From positions 15,621,184-15,685,183 of the forward strand of contig OZ020303.1 in assembly GCA_963971305.1 (NCBI GenBank): a DNA stretch of 64,000 nt. The letters run 5' to 3'. The notes under the pieces are model-generated. The model was not told the origin of the DNA. It saw nothing but the letters and a program-made list of their open reading frames with translations, and ran no database searches. The stretch is from Arcuatula senhousia. Taxonomy: Eukaryota > Mollusca > Bivalvia > Mytilida > Mytilidae. Position numbers and translations under genes: made by a program. Below are positions 1-9,800 of this stretch, in pieces (within the stretch, counting starts at the first letter, position 1; every line of letters starts with the position of its first letter).

Positions 1-2383
1 TTGAATTTTGTTGCCATTTTAGGGCCCCTAGTTAATAAACGAATAAAAGGGGGACCCAAAAATATAAAATTTCACAGCATTTGGTTAACCAAAATAAAAG
101 TCATTGTGGGAACACACAAGAATGTAACATTATTGGCCCCTTTAAAAAGGGGGGCCATTAAATCAATGTACACGAATATGAAAAAATGTTAATACAACAA
201 ACTAAATAACACTGAAACAAGTAAATGTGTACAAATGTATTCTAATATCATAAGAATGACATGCATATAATAATGGCATACACACTACTTGTTTATAACA
301 AATTTAGTGTAGAAATACATTTCATCAATTTAGTAAGCTGATCATTGTACATGCTGTACATTTTTTACTTCGACAGAATTTCATTTTTATTTAATACACA
401 TAATAATAAAGGCCCGATGTTTCATGACACTTTCGGCACAGCCAATACGTTGTTTTGAATGGTGCTTTAAGTTCAGGGTATTTCAAATGATGCCATTCCA
501 AGCATCCGTTGGGGATCCGTCACCACACGTCTGGCACAACAATTCTGCTAAATCTTTTGTTTGTGACTCTTTGCATTTTTGTAATGACGTGATCCTCCAG
601 CCTTGGAAGAAAAATTCATTCCCCCATTAATGCAAGTATATTTTCAAGTTGTTGTATATTGTCTAGAAAAGTGGGTGGGCGAGTCAATGATTACTTACTT
701 TTGAGTCAGAGCCCGCGATAAAATATACCTTATGTATAACCTACGGGAAGAATTGAAATGCACAAGGCATGCATGCATGATATACATTAACTAAAAATTT
801 CGGATTTTATTCAACACTTTCTTTGTATATACATGCATGTACATGCACTTGGTTAAAATACATCTTTTGCCTGATCTTACACTACATTTAAGGCGGCTGC
901 TCCATTACGTTCAAAGGGACCCCATTTAAATAAAAACCTCGCGAGTAAGCGAGTATTGTACATGTATGTATATTATGCTTTTATTTTTGTAACATTTTTA
1001 TTTCTTTCAATTTTTGAGTAACAGTTCAATGTACATGTAAGTCCGGAGTAACCTTATTTAATTCTTTTTTTTTGGTACTCGAGATTCGGGAAACCAATCC
1101 CGTACCCAATACGTATTAAAAAGGCATTCTGAATTATTTTGCATGTCCGGCAGCTTAGGACAACAGTTGATACAATATGCATGTACTCTAGTAAATGTTA
1201 CATATCTTATTAAACAAATCTTATAACCTATTATAAAACAAATGTGTTCCTTCTCTGGAACAGACAGCTTTGTATCCTGTCACGTCAACATTCACGCCTC
1301 GGTCCATCGTAAATGCAAACATCAAACATAAATAGACATCTTTAAGCGACCAATCAAAACGGCTCCTTAAATATTCATGACGAAGTTTATTATCTTCGTT
1401 GCCGATTGATTGGTACGTTCCATCATCGTATCGGAAACATGAATATGTAAATACACAGTAAAACTAGTCCGACACACTATTATTTATAAATACGCAATAT
1501 TCCGCACACGCGGAAATTATTTTACCCACCCTCATTTAATTAATATTACGATATGTAAGTGCTCAATTATAAGATATTCAATGCAATGGTCCATGTTAAT
1601 ATTTTATAGAAACGCACATTATGAAAGAATCGCATAACTATCCATAGAAAAATTTCTTATCGCGGAAGGTTAATTGAATATCATTAATTTGGAGTGATGA
1701 GTGAGGCCATCGCTTTTTCTCATCTGGTCCTATATTGACCTATATTCCATTTCTACGAGAGTAAGCGACGTGACAACGAGTTGTAACAGTTTGGCGCGCC
1801 TTCTTCCATTTATCTTTTCTCCGACAAGTGTCGGAAGCCGAAGACTTCCGAGTAAAAAGTATATCACGCTGGTGGTATAAGTAAGTAAAAGTAAAATACC
1901 TTTGTTTACAATATCATATATGAAAAATGATTTACATTGATGTGTTAAATTTACAATCACTAACGCATTTGTACACGCATTGCAGTTTAACAGATACACG
2001 TATTTGGCTTTTTCGTATCTGTCGCGCGAAAAGCATTTTATTTTTGCCTTTCCTTAGCAACCCATCTTTTCAAATATTTATTTTGTTCTTTTGCCATTTA
2101 TGTTCTAGATAAAAAAAAAAAATTCTGAAGTAGAGTTTGATGACAGTGACCATTATTTCACATCTACGTCACATGTATTTTGTATGCCCTGGCTATTGCG
2201 ATCATATTTATAGTATATTTAGCGAATGATTGCAAATATGGGAAATATTTCAAGTTGTGACAAAATAACCTTTACAATTCACTATTGCACTCGTGAATTA
2301 AAGGACTGTTCGGTCCGATTTTCGGAAGAATTTGCTAGTTATACTTTTAATTATATAGAAAAAATTACAGTTATGGTTCTCGA
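1..2383. other. no gene recognised; AT-rich non-coding DNA
   Basis: No open frame here has recognisable protein character. All are short and AT-driven. The region around 1340-1420 holds two oppositely oriented CCAAT-type motifs about 55 bp apart, and a TATTTATAAATA-like stretch lies near 1482. These could belong to a promoter, but no transcript start or adjacent coding exon supports that. I see no clear terminal inverted repeats or tandem arrays. Confidence 0.5.
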
Positions 2384-3335
2384 AGCAAAGGTGTACCAAA
2401 GTGGTAATCAAACATCATTATAACGAAAAGACAGACAAAATTGGTAGACAAAAAGTCATCACAACGAAACAAACCATACAACAACAAAAAAAAAAACAAC
2501 ATAAAACACACAGGTAAAAACGAAACCGCATTCAGCAACGTGAAATCAAATCGAAACGAGAGTGAACTCATGTGCTCCGGAAGAGTAAGCCGTTCTTGCT
2601 TGCTATAGCACACCCGTCACGTTGCCAAAGATCGATTAAGTGTTGGTCAAATCCGGCAAGGATGCCATTACTAAACTTTTTGTCAAACCAACATCTGTGC
2701 TCATCTGAGAGATAGAAATCCCGTATTTGTCAACAAGCACATGATGTCCCCCGTAAAAGTGACAACAACCTGGGAACAACGTACCCCTATTTTAACAATT
2801 TGCTTGTCAGCCATGTAGCTCTATCAAGGAAGTCGTTATACTCCCAGCATGCTCTGGAATATCGAATCAATTGTGATACGTAAACTATGTATTCGGGAGC
2901 GGACGGAATGTTGCTACACGGAAACTTGACAATTGGAAAGTAGAAGTCATCACGTGTGTCATAGAGCTTTGTACAGTCTTCCTAGTGTATCAGTTTAGAC
3001 AAATAAATCCAAATATAAAGCGGACCTCCTAGAATCTGTTGTATCTTTTATCTCAAGTTCCTTCGGCTATATGAGATGTCACCAAATCGAGGATTGTTTT
3101 GTGAAAGGACGTCATCATTATAACGAAAGGTGAGGTTGAAGGATACAGCAAGTCTGCGGTCCTTTTTGTCTAGAAGTGATTGTAAGAAGTCCTCTTCATA
3201 TGAATGAAGAAACAAATTGGCAAGCAATGGTGCACATTTTGTGCCCATTAGGATACCTATTGTCTGCTCAAAAACACGTCCACCAAACTTAACAAATATG
3301 TTATTCATAAAAAATTTGAGCATTTATATCATTTA
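2384..3335 (-). pseudogene. Penelope-like reverse transcriptase fragment with 3' tail (tail A)
   Basis: Read on the minus strand, the stretch from 3323 down to 3048 encodes a reverse transcriptase palm segment. It has a motif-B-like IGILMGTKCAP followed by ANLFLHSYEEDFLQSLL, and a motif C that reads FRYNDDVLS where the family has YIDD. A small deletion near 3078 relative to the better copy at 46366-46950 shifts the frame, so the downstream palm and thumb part (3047-2640) is only recoverable in another frame. The far end (2632-2384) is a characteristic 3' tail beginning near CYSKQERLTLPEHMSS, which recurs many times in the window. The copy is 5'-truncated and dead. I assign it to Penelope-like elements because motif B resembles PMGTNCAP rather than the PQGSILGP of LINEs. 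No GIY-YIG endonuclease is visible. Confidence 0.65.
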
Positions 3336-3967
3336 ATCTTATGTAAATTTGTTTTCTTACTATTCTTGGATGAAAAATTAAGTCTTTTTATAATCGACTA
3401 CCAAATAATTGTACCTGCGTTTTCTGTTCTTTTTGAAAAAGCTACGTTAAATTAAACTGTGCCAAACTTATTTTTAATTGTGAATGTGGACTTGAAGTAT
3501 ATGATGTAGAAAAAACGAAAGTTTTAATGCTTTTACAAGATAAGAATGACTTAGAATGGAGAATTTCCATCAGTTCTTTAGAATTTTTGAGAATCCACAT
3601 TTGATTGACGCCATTTCTAGAGTAGCAACAATCAAAATACCTTTAACGGCTTGATTTTATTGCCGTAAATATTGATGTTAATAAAACTGAGTACATTTTG
3701 GATGACCCAGCAACAAAACATTGCTTGCATGGCGTAACTTTTGAATCCAATACAAGGATGGAACGTCAACAGAAATGCAAAAAGAAGAAATGGTTTCAGG
3801 GAATGGACTATTTTCCCACAAGCGCAATGGTTAATGACGTCATAGACGATGTATAAGTAACGGAATCTCGTAATCCTAACAACAGATAAATCAGTCAAAA
3901 TTAAACCATAAAAAAACTAACAAAATAAGAAATTACAATTAAACTGCTACAGAAACGTAAACTAGAG
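3336..3967. other. no gene recognised
   Basis: Only short AT-rich frames are present. One isolated CRE-type octamer (TGACGTCA) lies near 3836. No repeat family is clear here. Confidence 0.4.
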
Positions 3968-4197
3968 TGAGTCGTCACAAGCGAATAAGCGTGGGTCAAA
4001 TCTGATAAGGACAACAATAACAAACCTCTTTATCAAACCAACCTCTAAGCTCGCCTCTAAACTCACCTGAGAGGAGATCTGCAAGCACATGATGTCTTAG
4101 TGACGAAAGCAACTGGGCAGCAGCATAACCCTTTGTTAGCAATATGTCTGTCAGACATTATGCTCTATCCATGCAGGCATACTAGTCACACAAATTC
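3968..4197 (-). pseudogene. degraded Penelope-like reverse transcriptase 3' fragment
   Basis: This stretch follows, with many substitutions and gaps, the same order of sequence blocks as 46310-46540. It has a block near GGTCAAATC, the block around CAAGCACATGATGTC, and the block that in the better copy encodes the end of the reverse transcriptase. No open frame survives. It abuts the retrozyme-like repeat that starts at about 4198. Confidence 0.45.
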
Positions 4198-4639
4198 TGC
4201 AATAAAAATGTCTGGAACTTTGTTGTCACTTATTTCTAACATTAAGCGCTTCTGATGGAGTTATATTTCCCTGAGTTAAGCCCACTCCGGAATCAATTCT
4301 TTCGTGTTGAGAAACACATCAAAGCTATAAATTATCAGTTTAAATTTTAGAATAGTCAAACCCCTTCGGTTTCGTTATATATGGCACGCCACGACCACAA
4401 TAATGAGAAAAACCTAGATTAAGTTACTAAATCCTAGATTAACTGAGCTTAACTGACCTAACTAACATTAAGCTGAGAAAAACCGAGTTTTTCTAAAAAG
4501 AAACTGCTTAAACTAAGATTTTCTCGTATTTTTCAGTTAATCTAGGTTTTTTTAAGCTTAATGCAAGTTATAAGAAAATTGAAGTTTTAGTTAAGAAAAT
4601 CTAGGTTTTTCTGTAATTCACATTTAGCTAGCTTTATCT

Positions 4640-4723
4640 GAGATTAAGTTCCCAGAAAATATGGGTTATGTTCTGGCCAATCATAATTCTCCCAGAAAAT
4701 ATGGGTTATCTGTTGGCCAATGA
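4640..4723. repeat. short direct duplication inside the TIR element
   Basis: Two copies of a ~43 bp unit carrying CCCAGAAAATATGGGTTAT followed by a GGCCAAT box lie about 45 bp apart. No function is evident. Confidence 0.5.
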
Positions 4724-5024
4724 AAATGCTCGATTCATACGACTGATCTCACTTAATCTAAGTTGCAGTAGCTTAATCTAGGATTAACTGAAGTATCTAT
4801 CATTAAGTTGAGAAAACTATGATTTTCTAAAAGTTTTCAAGAAAAACTAAGTTTTTTTTAGTAAAACTCAGTTAAACCGAGATTTTCTTAACTTAATGAT
4901 AGTCACGAGTTAATCTTAGTTTAAGTTAAGAAAATCAAGGTTTTTCTGTAACTAACATTAAGCTATATTAATCTTAGTTTATGTTACTTCATCCTAGATT
5001 AAGCTCAGTTAAACTAGGATTAAG

Positions 5025-5214
5025 TACTGTGGATTCATTTATATTCGTAGGTACCAATTTTCGTGATTTGGTAAAAAAGTATCAGTTCGTGGATACTTAA
5101 ATTCGTTGTTAAATGTTAAATTTCCTTTTCGTGGGACATTAAATTTCGTGGTTCAAGGCAACCCACGAAAACCATAAAAATTGATTTCCCACGAATAATA
5201 ATGAAACCACAGTA
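5025..5214. mobile_element. MITE nested inside the 880 bp TIR element
   Basis: Inverted ends TACTGTGGATTCATT and AATGAAACCACAGTA, with an internal mirrored CGAATAATAAT / TATTCGT block, delimit a 190 bp non-coding element. A TA target duplication is possible because the ends begin and finish with TA. It sits within 4380-5259, making the third layer of nesting here. Confidence 0.65.
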
Positions 5215-5388
5215 CCTTAAACTTAGATTTTCTCATTAAAGTGTTTACGGCGTGCCATAGTTATACCCCAGACATAGGTTGATCTTAATCATAAATTGGT
5301 TTCGAGTTCAGCTTGTTTCGATTATTGTTCTAAAGTATATGCTCATCATATTCATAATAGTATTTGGCATTCTCAATCCTCGGGTTGA

Positions 5389-5434
5389 ACGCGTCTGCTG
5401 AGTCTTGAATAGACGAAACGCGCGTCAGGCTTAG
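5389..5434 (+). ncRNA. hammerhead-ribozyme-like motif, copy 1 (core position A6 altered)
   Basis: The order of elements is a core box CTGCTGA, then GTC, a seven-base loop and GAC (stem II), then GAAA, then CGCGCGTC (minimal stem III plus cleavage triplet), then AGGCTT. The canonical core is CTGANGA, so this copy has A to C at core position 6, and its stem I pairs poorly. It is probably inactive, but the family consensus is a good type I hammerhead. Confidence 0.55.
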
Positions 5435-5737
5435 CAAAATTTATTGTCTGGATAATTGTTGTAATTTTTTTCTCACATTCTTGACGGTTAGCTCTGCTTT
5501 GTGAAGGTTTTATGTGGTTAGCCCCCTCCGGCATCAACACTGTTTGTTAAAAAAACACATTAAAGCTATACATTACTAGTTTAAATTTCAAAACTATTAA
5601 AAAACCAAAGTTTCTTCCAATTCTAGACATAGGTTGATCTTAGTCATAATTTGGTTTCCAGTTTTGGTTGGCATTTTGATCTATTGTTCTATGCTCTTCA
5701 TATTCATACGGTGTTTGGCATTATTAATCTTAGGATA

Positions 5738-5785
5738 GAGCGCCTCTGATAAGTCCCGAATAGACGAAACGTGCGGACGGCGTAG
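5738..5785 (+). ncRNA. hammerhead-ribozyme-like motif, copy 2 (core position G8 altered)
   Basis: Stem I strand GCGCCT, core CTGATAA (canonical CTGANGA, so G8 is changed to A), stem II GTC..GAC, GAAA, then a degraded stem III and GGCGTAGC. Stem I (GCGCC with GGCGT) is retained. It closes monomer 2 of the dimer. The substitution at G8 should inactivate cleavage. Confidence 0.55.
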
Positions 5786-6505
5786 CAAAATTTATTGTCT
5801 GAGATTAGTATTGATTCTTATGTGTTATGTTTTCAATCTAGGGCCTATGCCACCTTGGATTTCGTGCATTGTGTATTTTTAAATTGCCACTAATTGATGT
5901 TTGTTTTCGTGTACACTTATTTCACATCTCATTATCGTCGATAAAATACATCTTTCTGTACCCCTCTTTTAGAAAAAAGAATATATAAAAACCTTATACA
6001 TGTATCATGCAAGTCTGAGGTTTTTTTTTTATACCGTTTACATGCTCACCCCGGGCAAGTCAAAATGAACTCGTATGATTCATTCTGGTTATTGTTTGTT
6101 AAACACTTTTAAAAAGGAAATTAGATTGTTTCATCTTTTATTGAGTTCTATCAAAGTGAAATGTCTAAAACAATCGCATTCAAATTAAGAAATCAAACAG
6201 ACAAACGCAGGTTGAGATTTGAATACTATTTCATTAATTGCGGATAAAAGAAATGAATCATTCTAAATATATACAAATACTTTTAGAATTAATTATTCTT
6301 TTGTAAAAAGATAAAAGACTTTTGCCAAAAGACAAAAATATGTTTGATTATCATTTACAGATATTCATCGGTTTGAAAACTGATCCAGACCTTAGAGAAG
6401 ACATTAAATTATTCATATTGTCTAAAAGTGCACGCTAGATGTTACTTAATGTAAGTGTTGTCTATTGGGAAGTATTAAATTTACAACGAAACTATAAAAA
6501 TAAAG
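5786..6505. promoter_or_regulatory. upstream region of the PAN-kringle gene; no defined promoter
   Basis: This 700 bp stretch separates the retrozyme-like repeat from the first coding exon. I see no convincing TATA box or initiator at a plausible distance. An ATG at 6506 opens a 12-codon frame that ends at 6544 and overlaps the main start at 6510 out of frame, so it could lower initiation at 6510 and favour the next in-frame ATG at 6537. The start of transcription cannot be placed. Confidence 0.25.
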
Positions 6506-6509
6506 ATGT

Positions 6510-6867
6510 ATGATAACATTGTCATCAAGATGGAAAATGTATGAAGTGGTGCCAAATTTAACAAATATTGTAATAGTTTCAGTTGTGGTAGCTTTTACAG
6601 TAACGGCACAGGTTTTGCCTCAAGACCGAGCATTAAAATTTTATATTTGGGAGGATCGTGCTTTTTTGTCAGATACGAAAATTATTAACGTTTTAAATGT
6701 AAAATCTATTCTACAATGCTCCTTGATGTGCCTGAGTCACCCTTGGTGTATTGGAGCTAGTTTAGACATTTCACTGATGACATGTCAGCTTCGAGAAAAG
6801 GAATTCGAAGGAACGGGGCAAATATATATAACGAACAATACGTCACAAACTGCCCTTATTATAAATG
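6510..6867 (+). CDS. exon 1: signal peptide and PAN/apple-like domain
   Basis: The frame opens at ATG 6510 (MITLSSRWKMYEVV) with a second in-frame ATG at 6537. Either start leads into a hydrophobic core (NIVIVSVVVAFTVTAQ), with a likely cleavage after TAQ. The following ~80 residues contain SILQCSLMCLSHPWCIGASL and MTCQL, a C-x3-C-x5-C..C spacing typical of molluscan PAN/apple domains. The exon ends after the G of an Asn-G(..) boundary at 6867 with donor GTAAGC. If the intron is not spliced, the frame runs on to a stop at 6914. Confidence 0.7.
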
Positions 6868-9800
6868 GTAAGCGTGATATGGTAATTTTTAGATATATTC
6901 TGAACTCAAGGTAAATAGAAATGATAAAATAATTTAGAGTCCATTTTAATGCACTCTCAGATTGGAAAATATTGGAGTTGGGTTGTCAAGCTTGTAAGCA
7001 CTGGACTTAGATCAAAAGATCGTCATCATTGTCAAATCACACAAGTGACAAGGTTTTGCAATCACACAGGCGACAAGGTTTTCCAATCAAACAAGTGACA
7101 AGTTTTTCCAATCACACAAGTGACAAGGTTTTCACAATTCACAATTGACAAGATTTTCCAATCACACATTTGATAAGGTTTTTTAAATACACAATTGACA
7201 AGGTTTTCCAATAACACAAGTGACAAGGTTTTTCAAATACACAATTGACAAGGTTTTCAAAATACACGATTGGCAAGGTTTTCCAATCACACAAGTGACA
7301 AGGTTTTCCAAACACACAATTGACAAGGTTCTTCAAATACACAATTAGCAAGGTTTTCCAATCCCACAAGTGACAAGGTTTTCCAAATACACAATTGACA
7401 AGGTTTTCCAATCACACAAGTGACAAGATTTTCCAAATACACAATTGACAAGGTTTTCCAATCACACAAGTGACAATGTTTTTCAAATACACAATTGACA
7501 AGGTTTTCGAAATACACAGTTAGCAAAGTTTTCTAATCACACAAGGGTCTAGGTTTTCAAAATATACAATTGATTAGTTCTTTCAAATACACGATTGGCA
7601 AGGTTTTCCAATCACACAATGGACAAGGTTTTCTAGGCATCCACCCATTCTAGGTATTTGGTCGATTTTTAAGTGCTAAATATCAGAGATTATTCTGTCA
7701 TTAGCTAGACGACCATGCAACAACTTCATAACTTTTTAAACGGATTCTAGTTTTATCGTTGGTATTAAAAGCTTAAGTTACTAAAAACCAAAACAAATAA
7801 CTTTAAGTAAACGAAATTGGTACCGTATGTAGCTTACACGATAAACAAAGTTTAATCCATTGAGGAGTAAGTATTATCAGATTCCTCATCCCTGTGTGTG
7901 CCACAAAACTTTTCTCAACATAATGCTTTGGATTAAAGTCTCATCTTAAAAGGTTATATCGTCTTGAAGCTGGCTTGAAATTAAACATTATCTTGAGATG
8001 AGAGGATATGAAGGTCTCAGAAACCGCTAATTTGACAAAATTTCAAGATTTAATAGATTGATATAAAAATGCCTGTTACAATTCTTATTTCAGAAAATAT
8101 TGATACTTGGAATGTTCACTTGCATTTTAATGCTTTTTGATATATTTGATATTATATTTGGTTTGCCCATTTGTTAGTAAGTAACCCGACCTTATGCTGT
8201 ATACGTTGACTAGTATACTAGAATTACGGACGTTGCATGTGTACATTCGGACATTAAATCAATATTTTCGTTACCTTTATGATTTTGTTCGTTCTGAAGA
8301 TTTCTTGGTGATTATCAAAACTTCAAAGAAATAACATTGTGTTTAAATGTAACTTTCAAGCAGAAGCCAATCTAGCAATGTGGTACAGATCTTTCAAATC
8401 TAGGTAAACCCTGAACTATTATGATTATTTTTAAGCATTAAGACAGTTTGTGACAGTTTATTGAACAGGTAACTACCGTCCAATCCTTTTTGGGGAACAT
8501 ATATGTAAAAGGTTATTTGAACATGATCGAATTAAAAAGAAACGATTGACGGATGAAGTTGTTGAGTGAGTAATGAGTAAGTGAGGAGTATGTTACGCCC
8601 TACCAATACCAACACTTTATAGGTTATATCAGAAAGATGAACATGAACAAGATGATAAAATACATGGAATGTATTAATGATAAATAAGGGTGTTGGCCGG
8701 AAAACAAATTGAGTGTAATTTTTCCCTGCGAAAAGGGATAGGTGGATGAGTAGGGGAGGAAAATTTTACTTTTGTGGTGCTCGTTTTGCAGTTTAGAGAC
8801 ATTTACTGATTGTTCCATCGTATTTATAGTTATAGTATACAGAAGTTTTATCCATGCTTTCACTTTGTAGCTTGATTTACTTTTGTTTTAACTTCACATA
8901 GTCATGAACATTGTCTGTTCTACAGGACAAAACAACACTTATTTAGTCGGATTGACGATTAATCGTATGAAACATGTTTAAGCAACTATACACGTATGTT
9001 GCTTTTTCATTTAATTTTTATTTATAATTTTTACAGTTCAAATATTGCTAACACTTGGCAGTTTTGTTAGTTCCAGAAAGGTTAACTTGTAAACAATAAA
9101 ATCACAAATCTAATAAAAAAACAAAAACAAGCATTCTGAGAGAATTGCAAAACAATACATAGTCCCCTACCGTCCTCATATTTCAGTCACTGGTATTAAA
9201 AAAATGTCAATCAAATGGAGCCTTTACTTGATCAGTTCATTATCTACAAGGGAGAATAAAAAAATGCAGAAAATAACATTTCAGCGGATTTTCAAACTTT
9301 CAATGGCCAGTAAAAATTTGTGGACAGGCACCAAACTCAAACTTGATCTGTAACTCATCATGGCAATATCACATATAAAAATTCAGTTCATTTTCTATAA
9401 GCGTATAGAAAAAAGCGGAAAAACTGAAATTTTAGTGAATTTTCAACTTTCAAATGGCAATAGCTCCCGTAAAAATTTGTGGACATGTACGAAACTCAAA
9501 CTTGATCTGTAACTCATCATGGTAAACTCACATACCAAAAAGTAGTTCATTTTCTATAAGCGCTAAGAAAAAGGTGTGGAAAACTGAGGCGTGACAGACA
9601 GACGGCAGCACAGACAGAAGGACGTACAGAGCGCAAACCTATAATCCCCTTCGGATTTCGTCGGTAGGGGACTAATAATCCGTGCATTTTTTAAAACCAC
9701 AATAACACGAGTAATTTTTTGATTTTTGTTATGATGTGTTTAATATTGTGATAGACTGCTCCTGTTATCAAGAGAGAGTACTAAATTTACATTATGAGTT

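Larger units (their letters stand above)
4374..5265. mobile_element. 880 bp TIR element with 6 bp target duplication, nested in retrozyme monomer
   Basis: The element spans 4380-5259 and is flanked on both sides by GTTATA (4374-4379 and 5260-5265), the apparent target-site duplication. Its ends are the perfect inverted repeats TATGGCACGCC and GGCGTGCCATA, and the similarity resumes further in at ATGAGAAAA / TTTTCTCAT. The interior is a low-complexity mosaic of sense and antisense versions of a CTAGATTAAG / TTTTCTTAA motif, so the whole element could fold back on itself. There is no transposase. It interrupts a repeat whose two halves line up with the uninterrupted copy at 5515-5785, which proves insertion. 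Confidence 0.7.
4198..5785 (+). mobile_element. dimeric ~350 bp retrozyme-like repeat (two monomers, one interrupted)
   Basis: Two tandem monomers of one repeat family are visible. Monomer 1 is 4198-4379 plus 5266-5434, split by an inserted 880 bp TIR element. Monomer 2 is about 5435-5785. Both contain the blocks CTCCGG(C/A)ATCAA, an AAGCTATA block, AGACATAGGTTGATCTTA and a hammerhead-like motif, followed by GCAAAATTTATTGTCTG. The GAAA boxes of the two motifs are 351 bp apart, which gives the monomer length. Related single copies lie at 34487-34800 (+) and 19237-19510 (-). Tandem units bounded by hammerhead motifs are the hallmark of animal retrozymes. Whether this copy is transcribed or mobile is unknown. 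Confidence 0.6.

Noticed and set aside
1340..1420. Bidirectional promoter from two opposed CCAAT boxes
   Set aside because: No coding exon, initiator or CpG-rich context nearby; the motif is short and could be chance.
6491..6502. TATAAAAATA as a TATA box for the kringle gene
   Set aside because: It lies only ~15 bp before the ATG codons, so transcription would begin inside or after the start codon.
7139..7526. Two minus-strand frames of 79-90 codons
   Set aside because: They are translations of the 25 bp minisatellite, with no start context or domain.
9160..9674. Classical cut-and-paste MITE with 12 bp TIRs
   Set aside because: The outer ATTCT hairpin, head palindrome and ~158 bp core units fit the X-X' / X'-Y plan better than a simple TIR element.
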